This document shows, one piece after another, positions 1-10,818 of a stretch of DNA of 64,000 nucleotides (position 1 is the first letter of the stretch; the number at the start of each line of letters is the position of its first letter). The DNA comes from Humulus lupulus (lineage: Eukaryota > Streptophyta > Magnoliopsida > Rosales > Cannabaceae), in NCBI RefSeq assembly GCF_963169125.1, contig NC_084801.1, forward strand, positions 115,657,061-115,721,060, written 5' to 3'. The translations under genes were made by a program, and so were the position numbers. Below the pieces are notes generated by a model that saw nothing but the letters and a program-made list of their open reading frames with translations, was not told the origin of the DNA and searched no databases.

Positions 1-1480
1 GGGAGTTCTTGAGGTGTTTTACTTGGGTTATGATGAGGGAGAGTTTTGAGTGTTGTTTAGGGGTTTTAATGGGTGTTTAAGAGAGGTTTGGGTGGTGTTT
101 AAGTTGGGTTTGAAGGGTTGGTTCTAAGTGAAATCGCAAAGGAAGAAAAACAGGGGTTTTGGCTGAAATGGGCGTTGTGCCGCGGCATGGCCAGGGTGTG
201 CCGCGGCCCTTGGGAGCTGCTGGGTTTAGCCGCCTCTGTTTGAGGGGCGGGCCGCGGCATGGCCAAGGAGGGCCGCGGCCCTTAAGGAATTTTTGGCCAA
301 AGAGAGTGTTTTGGCTCGGGGATGCAAGCCTAAGGCCTCGGGATTGAACCTACTACCCAGTTGAGTAGTGTTTGAGGTCCCGGAGGTTAGGTTTTGGTTT
401 GGGAACCTTTTATTATTCATTTTATTGATGGAATCCCATGATTTGGTTATGACCAGGTAATCGCTAAAGGACCAAAAAGTCGATCGTTCTCAGGGTTGTT
501 CTTTTATTTGTTCTTGCTCGGACCAAAGGTAAGAAAACTGCACCCCAAGTGTGACATGCATGGATATTCCTGAGGCATGTTGAATGTGAGAATATGGACA
601 TGGATTGTGTATGGAATGCTTAGCATATGTTGCTCATTTGTGCATGGCACTGACTTATTAGTCAGGTTTGACAAGAGTGCTAGTATCACTGTGAAGCTAT
701 GACTTATTAGTCAGGTTCGGCAGTGGTATTGGGCATTGGTCACGATGAGCTGACTTATTAGTCAGGACGGCTTGGGCGTGTGTCACGCAAGTCAGTAAGA
801 TTGGATCTAATCGATTATTAGCATTGAATGACTCAAAGAGCATTAATGCCAAACCGACCCCGAGGGTCGATGAATGAAATAAGCGCTTGGAGGCTAGTGG
901 CTTACTCAGCAGCCACTCTCCCATTTGATTTAGTGACTTGCATGGCAGTCACTCAGTGTGGTTTATCGGAACCTCATGTGGTGTTTACCCATTGGTTTGA
1001 AAGCTTTATGTTCAGTGTGATTATAATGATAATCATTTGATAATGTTTATATAAAGTGTTATGTTTTCTTGCTGGGCCTTGGCTCATGGGTGCTATGTGG
1101 TGCAGGTAAAGGGAAAGAGAAGCTCACCTAGCCTTGAGTGGAGAGCTGATGTGATGGTGTGTACATATGCAGCCGCTTGACTGCCACGGTCAAGGTGTTC
1201 TCAGAGGAACTAGGGAGTTTACCCTATTTTTGCCGCTTAGGTCGGCGGAATTGTAAATTTGAAACTGTAATGACCATTTTTGTACTGAGAACCACTTGTA
1301 AATGTTTTGTTTAGCTCTGCAGAGCAGTTTGTAATAAAATCTCCATTTCCTTTTCATTGGTTTGATGCCTTAACCCGTTAATTACATCTAGAGCACGTTT
1401 TGACCAAAGGACTCAGGCAATGAGTCAAATTTCCGGTCCACCGTTCACCGTAACTGTTCTGGGGTAGCCAGGGCGTTACA
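1..1480 (+). repeat. Ty3/gypsy long LTR, 3' part (cut by window edge)
   Basis: This is the last 1.5 kb of a long gypsy LTR. The first bases align with a point about 820 bp inside the LTR at 18638, and the right end is the usual gcgttaca terminus at 1480. Visible parts, in order, are a GC-rich cassette with two GCCGCGGC palindromes (178-285), the conserved GGTAAGAAAACTGC box (528-541), three GACTTATTAGTC dyads (650-770), and the TGGTGCAGGTAAAGG box near 1100. No primer site follows the right end, so it is a solo LTR or the 3' LTR of an element lying to the left. It runs straight into the middle of another LTR at 1481, which points to insertion into that LTR. Confidence 0.8.
178..285 (+). repeat. 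GC-rich palindromic cassette inside LTR
   Basis: Two GCCGCGGC (8-bp palindrome) plus GGCCGCGG blocks lie about 60 bp apart, each preceded or followed by catggcca. The surrounding LTR is much poorer in GC. A short open frame across this cassette is a by-product of its composition. Other gypsy LTRs in the window have an unrelated GC-rich cassette at the same place. Confidence 0.7.
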
Positions 1481-3230
1481 GCTGGGGTGCTACCCTGTTT
1501 CTTCAAAATCCCGTTTTGAGTGTTTTTAAGGGTTTTTTGCTCGGGGTATCAATTCCTAAGGCCCGAGATCGAATCTACTCACCGTGTGGGTACATTTCGG
1601 AGTCCCGAGAGTAGGGTTTAGATCAAGACCCTATTTTTTATGATTTTCATTAATTGGAGATTGTATTTGGTTATGACTAGGTGACCGCTAAAGGATTAAA
1701 AGGTCAATCATTCTTAAGGGTCGTTCTTGTTCTAATTCTCGCTCGAACCAGAGGTAAGAAAACTACACCCCATATGTGACATGCATGGTTATTCATGAGG
1801 CATGTTGAGTGCTCTATATGTGGACATTGATTGCATTGAAAATGCATAAGATACATGAGATTAGGGCATGGCATGAATGTTGATTATGAGATTGATCAGA
1901 GCTTGAGTCTCTGTAATTGTGCAAGATTATAATTATGCTTTTGATTACTAAATGAGCATGCCAAATGCCTTATATCTGAATATTTGACATATGATATATG
2001 TCTGTTTGTATTACCTAAATGAGGAAGCACTGACTTATTAGTCAGGGATTAGCAATGGTGTCAGTATCAACTGTGAAGTTGTGACTCATTAGTCAAGTTC
2101 GACAGTGGTATTGAGCACTGGTCACATGGGATTGACTCATAAGTCAAGTACGGCCTTAGTGTGTTAACGCAAGCTGATAAAATATTAGATCTAATCGACA
2201 TCTGCATTGAAGGGTATGGGACCTCCATAGTGACCACATGGCTAGGAGGGTATGGGACCTCCATAGTGTGACTCATTAGTCACTAAAACAGAGTGTGACT
2301 CATTAGTCACCTATACAGGGTATGACTCATTAGTCATCCACATAGAGATTGACTCATTAGTCATCTATACAGAGTGTGACTCATTAGTCACCTATACAAA
2401 GTGAGACTCATTAGTCTTCTATACAGAGTGTGACTCATTAGTCACCTAGATAGAGATAGACTCATTAGTCTTCTATACAGAGTGTGACTCATTAGTCACT
2501 TATACAGAGTGAGACTCATTAGTCTTCTATACAGAGTGTGACTCATTAGTCACCTAGACAGAGATAGACTCATTAGTCTTCTATACAGAGTGTGACTCAT
2601 TAGTCACCTATGCAGGGTGTGACTCATTAGTCACCCACTCTGAGATTGACTTACTAGTCAATTATTCAAGAAGCAGGTCCCCAGAGATTGACTCGTTAGT
2701 CATCTATTCAGATGCAGGACCCCATAATCATTTATTTGAACTTATTTGCATGCATGATGAAAGCTATTATTGCTAGGCATGCACAATTTGATTCAATGAC
2801 ATGTTATTACTGTTCATGAGCATATTGAGTTTTCATGCTGGGCTTCGGCTCACGGGTGCTATGTGGTGCAGGTAAAGGCAAAAGAAAGTTGGATCATCCT
2901 TGAGTTGGAGAGCTTAGGTGACGACGTGTACATATGCGGCTGCTCGACCGCCACGGCCGAGGGTTGAAAGAAGAACTAGGGTCAAACCGTGTTTTGCCGC
3001 TTAGATCGGCTGGTTGTAAATATTTTCTTGTAAAAGACCTTTAAATTATACTTTTGGGATCCCAATGTATACAGTAAACATTCTAATGACATTATATCTT
3101 AACCAAAAAATTTAATCCCTAAACCGCTAATCATACTTAGTTACACGTTTATGGCCAAATGACTCGATTAGCGAGTTTACCACTGTTTATAATGCGTACC
3201 GTAACGGTCCCTGGAGTTTAAGGCATTACA
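1481..3230 (+). repeat. Ty3/gypsy long LTR, 3' two-thirds
   Basis: This segment resumes an LTR at its GC-rich cassette (compare 19680-19725) and runs to the terminus attaca at 3230. It shares with the LTRs at 18638, 25263, 28260 and 39128 the boxes GGTAAGAAAAC (1753), ATGTGGTGCAGGTAAAGG (about 2863-2880), GTGTACATATGCGGC and the last 200 bases. Its centre carries a 27-bp minisatellite. The 5' third lies left of the window, beyond the LTR ending at 1480 that appears to be inserted in it. The right flank is outer Tat sequence. Confidence 0.8.
2269..2715 (+). repeat. 27-bp dyad minisatellite in LTR (about 16 units)
   Basis: About sixteen copies of a 14-bp dyad sit mostly 27 bp apart. The common core is TGACTCATTAGTCA. 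Four units instead read AGACTCATTAGTCT, so both outer arm bases changed together and the inverted repeat is kept. The 13-bp linkers are variants of cctatacagagtg. The AGACT units alternate with TGACT units, which suggests part of the array grew as 54-bp dimers. The TGACTCA half matches the plant GCN4/bZIP core, though no binding is shown. Confidence 0.95.
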
Positions 3231-3353
3231 TTTATGTAGACGTGGCTCCCAGCGGGTGCTACACAGTCAGGGAAGGCGTGTTGCTACCGAAGGCATTCCC
3301 CTCCATGTGACGTCATGCGCAGTCCTGTGGGGTGAAATGGGAGAGGTTCTACT
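3231..3353 (-). mobile_element. Outer Tat-like element, leftmost visible fragment
   Basis: These 123 bases lie between the LTR end at 3230 and the copia insertion at 3354. They end in ctact (3349-3353), the target duplication repeated at 18145-18149, so they were once continuous with 18145-18637. No protein domain is recognisable. Assignment to the outer minus-strand element rests on that continuity only. Confidence 0.55.
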
Positions 3354-5238
3354 TGTTGGTTTTTATTGATCAAATCAATCAAATTGTTAGTTTAATCTCA
3401 AAAGATTTCTAGACCTACTTCTTCGCATGCATATATATATATTGAATCAAAGACAAGAATAGAAAAATTACCTCAGGTCCTTCTTTGCTGCTATCTTTTT
3501 GTATGGCTAAATCCTTGAGATCTCACACCAAGATCTTCCAAAATGTTCTCAGCACACAAAGAACGAGTGTGGGCTCGCTATACAATCAATAGGCAAAAAA
3601 CTATTTATCAGATGTTCTCAACACATGAGATCTGATAAAGTTTGGACCTAGGTTTTGTGAAGAACAATGACTTTTGTTTATGTCACTGTTCTCTTTCTCT
3701 GAGAGAGATTTCTAGATATTTTTCTATCCCTGAAAAGTTACGTTCTGTAAAACTGATATCCTATATTTAATATATCCAATATATTAAAATATTTTTAATT
3801 TTAAACAAATTCAAAATAATTGATCAGTTATCAGATATTTGTTTAAATAATAATATTTTAATCATATTAAAATATCTCATTATTTATTTAATATTTAAAT
3901 AACTAAAATTGTGGAATCAAGAGACTGAACACATTCTCTTATGCGTGTAGCACAGTGATTGTGCACTATGCTACACGTGTACCACATGCCTGTGATGACA
4001 TGTGATTTTTCCCAATTTTTATTATTATTTAAATACCAAAAATCCCAAAAAATAAATTAATTCAAAATTAATTATATTTTTGTTAAATCAAATAATTAAT
4101 TAATTCTTAATTAATTAATTACACATAATTAAATAATAATTTTGTTTGATACATAGAAAAATATTTTTCTTATCACATAAGTCATTTTTGCCCATTTTTG
4201 TGTTTACCTTTGTCAGTGTTTGTTTAAGCCATTTTGGGGACCATAGACCTATAACATTAAGCTCCAATAAATTGAAACTAAATAATTAAACTCTTTAATT
4301 ATAATAGTTAATTTATTAATTCTGATATTACTCCACTATAAATTCAGAATTGCACTTTTTATGTTATAGATATACTTTTATAGAAATATTATCTTAAGTC
4401 GTCCATTGATATAACCATCTTACAATAGTTCAACTCTCTAATTAATTAGTTCATAAATTAGAATGGAAGAATTACCATTTTACCTTTCTAATATACTTCT
4501 TATTCCTTAAGTACCATTAATTCACTAGTGAATAATTAATCTATAATCTAATTATAGATTTGAGCTCAAAATCATTCAGTTCCAGAATTAACCCTTAAGG
4601 GAACTAATATACGATCCATTAGGAAAGATTAGATTCTGTATTGTTGATACATGTTCCCAGCCATCCATGATATTAAATCTCCAAAACAAAAGTCATTAGC
4701 CTCATTCTTTGAAGAGATCTTAACGAATGAATCAAAAGATTTAATAAACATGAACAGGAGTTCATGAACACTCAGGATTTAGGTTGATCTATAAATGATC
4801 ATCAATTATGATATGAATTACAAGTCTTTATTGTTAAATTGTTTTTTGATAAAGACTTTAATTCATATCGGTCCATGTCATATATAATCATATTATATAA
4901 AGCACCTTTACCGAGATGTCTTTCTACATCAATAATCTGAATCTAGATTATTTGTATCATTATGATACTCAGTAAACCGTACTTACAACTCCAATTAAAG
5001 AATTCCATAACTTTAATTTGTTGTTGTTGACTATTTTTATTCATTCATGTGATCTTAATTCTCTCGTACTAATACAAGATCACATCCTCAATAATGAATA
5101 TGGAATTTTTCTGATATTTACAAAATTATTCAAACAATAATTTAACAATCTAAATATAACAATAATAATAAACCGTTGTATTTATTTATTCACAGAAAAA
5201 CAAATGTCTTTACATGCTTTTAGGACACACTCCTAATA
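3354..5238 (-). repeat. Copia 3' LTR
   Basis: The 1,885-bp LTR starts tgttgg on the plus strand and matches the three pieces of the 5' LTR from end to end. Its element-5' terminus reads TATTAGGAG rather than TGTTAGGAG, so the canonical TG has become TA. It is very AT-rich at 3760-4150. Confidence 0.92.
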
Positions 5239-5250
5239 ATCTCCCACTTG
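5239..5250 (-). other. Copia polypurine tract
   Basis: On the minus strand CAAGTGGGAGAT directly precedes the 3' LTR. This is the usual plant copia tract that primes plus-strand DNA synthesis. Confidence 0.85.
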
Positions 5251-5276
5251 TACTTAAAGCAAGTGAGGCATTTCTC

Positions 5277-7940
5277 TTAATCCCATATTACGTACATGAC
5301 CCTTGAATTGCTTTGCAGGAAGCATCTTCGTAAACGGATCTGCCAGGATGTGTTCTGATACGACTTCAGAATGGACACATCTCCTCTATGTACGATTTCT
5401 ATGACTAACTGGTATTTGCGCTCTATATGATTTCCCCTCTTGTGGCTTCTTGGTTCTTTAGAATTGGCCACTGCTCCACTGTTGTCACAGTAAAGAACAA
5501 GTGGTTTCTCCACTTCTGGAACTACTTTTAGATCAGAGTAGAACTTTTTAAGTCACAGAGCCTCCTTAGCTGCTTCACAAGCCGCTATATACTCGACTTC
5601 CATGGTGGAGTCTGCAATGTTGGTTTGCTTAATGCTTCTCCAGACTAATGCTCCTCCTCCAACAATAAACACTAATCCAGAAGTCAATTTCTAACTATCT
5701 CTTTCTGATTGAAAATTAGAATCAGTGTAACCAGTGGGGTTCAGGTCTCCACCTGAATATACAAGCATATAATCTCTAGTATTTCTAAGATACTTGAGAA
5801 TATTCTTCACTGCAATCCAATGACTCAATCCAGGATTGGATTGATAACGGCTGACTATCCCTACTGCATAACAAATGTCAGGTCTTGTACACAACATGGC
5901 GTACATTAGACTGCTTACTGCTGAGGCATAGGGATACTGTCTCATGTCTTCCTCTTCATGAGATGTTTTGAGACACTACTCCTTGGAAAGGAATACTCCA
6001 TAATGGGTTGGCATATCACCCTTATTGGAGTTTTGCTTATTAAAGCGTTGTAGCAGCTTATCAATATAAGTTGCTTGAGACAGTGCCAAAGTTTTGTTCT
6101 GTCTATCTCTAAGAATCTTAATGCCCATAACATACTTGGCTTCTCCCAAATCTTTCATTTGGAATTGTTCAACTAACCAGTTCTTTACATTTGATAATGT
6201 CTCTACATCATTCCCAATGAGTAGGATATCATCAACATAAAGAACGAGGAATATTACTATACCATCTTTGATTTGTTTATTGACACAAGGATAGTCAACA
6301 TTTTGTTCAACAACCAAATGTTTTTCTTGTGTCATCAAATCTAAGATCCCAAGATCTAGAAGCTTGTTTGAGTCCATGAATGGACCAAAGAGGCTCGCAA
6401 ACATTTTGCTCTTGGCCTTTTAATTCAAACCCTTCTGGTTGAGACATGTAAATGGTTTCGTCAAGGTAGCCTTTCAGAAAAGCTGTTTTGACATTCATTT
6501 GCCAGATCTCGTAATCCATGCACGCAGCTATGGAGAAGAGTATACAGATGGATTTTAGCATGGCTAATGGAGAAAAGGTTTCTTCATAGTCAACCCTTCT
6601 TTCTGTGTGTAACCTTTTGGCTACAAGCCTTGCTTTGAAAGTCTCTACTTTCCCATTCGCTCCTCTTTTCTTCTTGAATATCCACTTGCAACCAATGGGT
6701 TTGATACTCTCAGGTGGATCTTCAAGAACCCAGACAGAATTGGAATATATCGATTCCATTTCTTGGTTCATGGCTTCCTTGTCAGAATGATTCATTGCAT
6801 CTTCCAATGTCAATGGATTGTCTTTGTTTGTGTCAGACACAAGCATTTGAACTTCGTGTTCATAGCGTGTGGGTTGCTTACTAACCCTCCCACTACGACG
6901 AGGTTCTCTACTATTCTGACTAGAACTAGCAGTTTCCTCTTGCCGTTTTTCATTGGTTATTGCTAGTGACTTTGCAACTTCATTCGAGACCATCTCCTCC
7001 AGTACAACCTTACTACGAGGTTTGTGGTTATTAACATAGTCATATTCAAGAAAAGTTGCATTTGTCAATACAAATGTTTTATTTTTTATTTTTTTTTGGA
7101 CTATCGAAATTCCACTTCTTGTCTCTTTGGAATATCCCACAAACATACACACTTCAGAGCGCGTTTCCAACTTCCTGGTCTTCCTTTTAAGCACGTATGC
7201 ATGACACCCCCAAATTCTAAAATGGTTTAAACTAAGTTTACAACCATTCCATAATTCTATGGATGTCTTTTGGATAGACATAGGTGGAACATCATTCAAT
7301 GTGTATAGAACACATTGAATCGTATAGCCCCTGAATGACAGTGGTAATGATGAGAAACTCATCATTGATCTAACCATATCTAATAACGTTCTATTCCGTC
7401 TTTCTGAAACATCATTTTACTGCATTGTTTCAGGTGTAGTGAGTTGGAATTGAATGCCATGCTCACGTTGATGGTTCTTGAATTCACAGTCCAAGTACTC
7501 TCTTCCTCGATCAGATCGAAGTGCTTTTAAGTGATTTACCTAATTGCTTTTCAGCCTCTACTTGAAATTCTTTGAACTTTCCAAAAGTTTCAGATTTTCT
7601 TTGCATTAAGTATAGGTAACCATATCTTGAATAATCGTCAATGAAAGTGACGAAATATTCATAACCTCTTGTTGCTTGTACATTAAGTGGATTGCAACAT
7701 CCGTATGTACTAGCTGGAGTGGTTCTGTGGCTCTTGAACCTTTAGCAGAGAAATGTCTCTTGGTCATTTTGTCTTCTAGACAGAATTTATAAATAGGGAG
7801 AGATCCAATAGATGGTTATCTTAAAGGACTATCCTTTACAAGCCTATTTATTCCGTCTAGATCAATATGGCTCAATCTCAAGTGCTACAGATATGTTTCA
7901 CTATCGGAATCATTTTAATAGATCTAGGATTAGTTGTGTT
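5277..7940 (-). pseudogene. Copia pol remnant: integrase, reverse transcriptase, RNase H
   Basis: Read on the minus strand, the order is integrase then RT then RNase H, as in Ty1/copia. Integrase has the HLRLSHI zinc-binding start (about 7890), the IDDYSRYGY core (about 7650) and an SDRG motif (about 7530). The region from about 7377 to 6307 runs from the integrase tail into RT, with the motif GCKWIFKKK. The catalytic YVDD is intact at 6239-6228. RNase H follows with TDSNFQSERDS (about 5720), a [14 protein letters not shown] block (about 5600) and CDNSGA (about 5485). The frame is broken by a Trp-to-stop change before HLRLSHI, stops near 7430 and 5690, and shifts near 6350 and 5950. It would supply replication enzymes if intact, but cannot now make a full protein. 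Confidence 0.92.
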
Positions 7941-8270
7941 AAATAATTCAGAATTATAAAAAAATTGTCATTCATTATAAGTATGTAAACTTTGTTTATC
8001 CCAAAGCATTTGCATAACAAGTAAATAGATAATTTCTTTAAATAATAACTACTTCATTAATAAATAAATAAATATTATGCAAAAATAGAAATAAGTTTCC
8101 AAACATTAATAATCAAGATTACTAACAATAAACTAAATTTCTAGACTTTAGTTTTCTTTGTTTAAAGAAATCTAAAATTTCTAAAACAAAATAAAGAAAT
8201 TTAAATTGTTCAACTAACAAATAAATTACTAAATAAAAACTACTCTCCAACTCCTCCAGCTCTTTACTTG

Positions 8271-8732
8271 CTATTCAAAATCCTCATCAGACTCTTCCTC
8301 CTTTTCAGGGTTCTGATTCTGCAAAAGGAAAAACAAAAGAAAAATAGATTAGTGGCATATATTTTTGAATCTACTATCCAAAAATTTGAATTTGATATTC
8401 ATAGTATTTGAATCTAGTATTCAAAGTTGAAAAAATATATGTGAATCTTATTCACCTTTTTCATTTGAGATAAACGATGACACTCAGCAAAGACTTCCTC
8501 TGTCATTGGTTGCCACATCTCATGTGCTGAGTCATAGTGTATATATTTTTCCTCTGCTTCATAGCTAGTAGCCAGAGGTGGTTCTGTTGGAGGTTTTTCA
8601 CAGACAGTTGACATCATCTTCTTATAAGAAAAAATAGTCAACATGCCTCGAAACCATTGTTGCATATTTTCAGGTTCAAAAACCAAGGATTTGAGAAAGG
8701 CATCGGTGTGTAATTCACCAATAGACATTTTG
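8271..8732 (-). CDS. Small two-exon ORF inside the copia element
   Basis: I do not recognise this protein. An ATG at 8728 opens a 91-codon exon ending at 8456, followed by a GTGAAT donor. A 137-bp AT-rich intron ends in ttccttttgcag, and the second exon (8318-8271) adds 15 residues and a stop in the same phase. The start is itself preceded by an acceptor-like ttaccag (8739-8733), so an upstream intron is likely. The predicted 106-residue product has a mixed middle part and a very acidic tail ending ESDEDFE. It sits between the primer site and pol, where gag and protease belong. It might be a much-changed gag start (spaced W, KK and PPTEPP loosely recall copia gag) or a captured host gene piece. 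Confidence 0.45.
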
Positions 8733-10584
8733 CTGGTAATAAATAAGTACAAATAAATAATATTATATTTAGAATAATAAATATCATTGTTTTCAGAAAT
8801 TAAACGTGATGCATGAGCACAATTAAAACACATAAAATAAAGATTAATTTCCACGATAAAATTTTCTAACAATTAAAGTGCCGCCTTAGGGTCGGTCAAA
8901 TTAATTTTAGAGAATTTATAAGACATTCTTATCTTTATTGTTTAAAACTTAAAATAACTCTTTATTTTCTCTTTTAAACATTAAAGTACCGCTTAGTTTG
9001 GTCAAGTTAAGATTATCCACTGCACGAGCTTAATCATAACTTTGTGAGTGTAACCCATTATTTCGGAGTTCATGACTTAACTTAGGACATGCCGCCTTAG
9101 GGTCGGTCAAGCCTAAAATACATCATTAGTTCCTATCTATGTAAGAAATATAACCTTGCTATTGATATGTCCAGACACCTTCCTTAGGGGGACGAAAACA
9201 AAGCCGTCGCGAGGCGCTATTCATATCTCACGGTGTTATATTAATAATAGAGACCATGGGTTATGTTTGAGATATCAACCCTCTCCCACTCACTATTTTG
9301 AAATAAGTGTTTTTAACCTAATTAATTCCAAATTAATTATAGTTTCTTTAAACCTTATGAACATAATTAAAATTGGAAAGAAAGTGATTTTCTAGGTCCA
9401 TATCCAATTTTAAATTACCAATCATGTTCATCTAATCTTTACTAAAAAACACTTTTAAAATAAAGTTGGTTTAAAGAAATTAAGTCATAAAGACTTAAAA
9501 TTTGGTGTGATATTTTACCAAGTTTTTAAAATAAAACTAAGTAATTTACATGCAATTGATTTTACAAAACAATTCATATAAACATATAGGAAAATCCTAA
9601 TAATCATGCTTCTACTAATGAGATGCATGATTATGTCTGTGTGGGTTTTCATGTATGGCATGCAATGCATGAACATGTTATCAATCACATTAACCACATG
9701 AAAATAATTATTTAAATAAATAAATAAACAATAAATGTTGAACCGGGTGCTTTTGGGTATTTCTAATTTTACAACCACTTTATAAAATTTAAAAAAAAAA
9801 AAAAAACCGCCTTGATCTCCATTGGGCTTCTTTACTTTACTGTCGGTAGGATATGTGTCATTGTTGGTCCAGAATAATAATAAGAAAACAATTTTCTAAT
9901 TATTTATGATAAATTAAAACAAACTTTCAAATAATCATTATTTTTATTTTTCTTTCTTAATTAAAACAACTTTTAATTAAAACTTAAATGAATTTAAATT
10001 AAAATCTTATATTTTGAAAAAGTAAATTTTAAATAAGATATTAAAAAAGGGTTTGTTAAGATAACAAAAATATCTCATTATTTAAATATCAAATTTCAAA
10101 AATAGGATATTTAAACATTTTAAAATTTTAAAAAAAATAACAGATTAATTTCAGAAAAAATAAAAAAAAATTGGACCAGTCAAGCGGGGACACGTGGCGT
10201 CAAAACGGGGTGTCGGGGCTGGACTGTACGGATCCGTACAGACCCGTCCGTACAGCATCCGTACGACATCCCGGCAGCGACTCGGAGGTCGGCCTCGGAG
10301 GATCGGTGGCTGAATTCTGAATCCCGGGCTCCGTTCTGACTTTTGTGTGATCGGAATTACAATTTTATGGTGTCAAAAACCAAATAAAATTACATAAATC
10401 CTATGCCCTTTAATGGCTTACACAATGATCTAATCATAAACAAATCCTAACCCAAAAACACCATATAATTAACGATTCAACATTCCCATGCATTCAATCA
10501 CATTAAGCCATCCATCCATTCGTCAAAATAAATAAATGCATAAAATTAAACCCACATAGATTCAATACATATATATGTGAAGAT
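8733..10584 (-). other. Copia leader: AT-rich non-coding with a GC island
   Basis: No coding sequence is convincing here. Most of it is AT-rich. It holds a 21-base motif (gccgccttagggtcggtcaa, near 8880 and 9090) with a diverged third copy near 8988. It also holds a GC-rich island at about 10175-10310 with an 18-bp perfect palindrome. On the minus strand this is the transcript leader downstream of the primer site. Confidence 0.6.
10224..10241. repeat. 18-bp perfect palindrome in copia leader
   Basis: CTGTACGGATCCGTACAG is its own reverse complement. Two more TCCGTAC copies follow by 10265, giving a cluster of the same heptamer in both orientations within a GC-rich island that is exceptional for this AT-rich element. 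Confidence 0.9.
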
Positions 10585-10597
10585 GGCTCTGGTACCA
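10585..10597 (-). other. Copia primer binding site
   Basis: On the minus strand TGGTACCAGAGCC lies two bases inside the 5' LTR. It resembles the plant initiator-methionine tRNA primer site (TGGTATCAGAGC) with one change. Confidence 0.85.
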
Positions 10598-10599
10598 TT

Positions 10600-10818
10600 T
10601 GTTGGTTTTTATTGATCAAATCAGAGATTATACACAGCGGAACAACAATCAAATTGTCAGTTTAATCCCAAAAGATTTCTAGATCTACTTCTTCACATGC
10701 ATATATATATTGAATCAAAGACAAGAATAGAAAAATTACCTCAGGTCCTTCCTTGCTGCTATCTTTTTGTATGGCTGAATCATTGATATCTCACACCAAG
10801 ATCTTCCAAAATGTTCTC
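10600..10818 (-). repeat. Copia 5' LTR, piece 1
   Basis: This begins tgttggtttttattgatc like the other LTR and breaks at the TTCTC duplication (10814-10818), where an Athila-like LTR is inserted. Confidence 0.9.

Noticed and set aside
159..347. Open frame through GC-rich sequence, repeated HGQGxPRPL
   Set aside because: It follows from the duplicated GC-rich cassette in the LTR. There is no domain and no counterpart in sister LTRs.
2269..2715. Regular repeats with similar-length linkers, superficially like a CRISPR array
   Set aside because: The linkers are near-identical 13-mers, the unit is 27 bp, and the array sits inside a plant LTR with no cas genes. It is a minisatellite.
4060..4150. 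AT palindromes (aattaattaattaat) as a possible MITE
   Set aside because: They are present in both copia LTRs at the same place, so they are part of the LTR, with no target duplication of their own.
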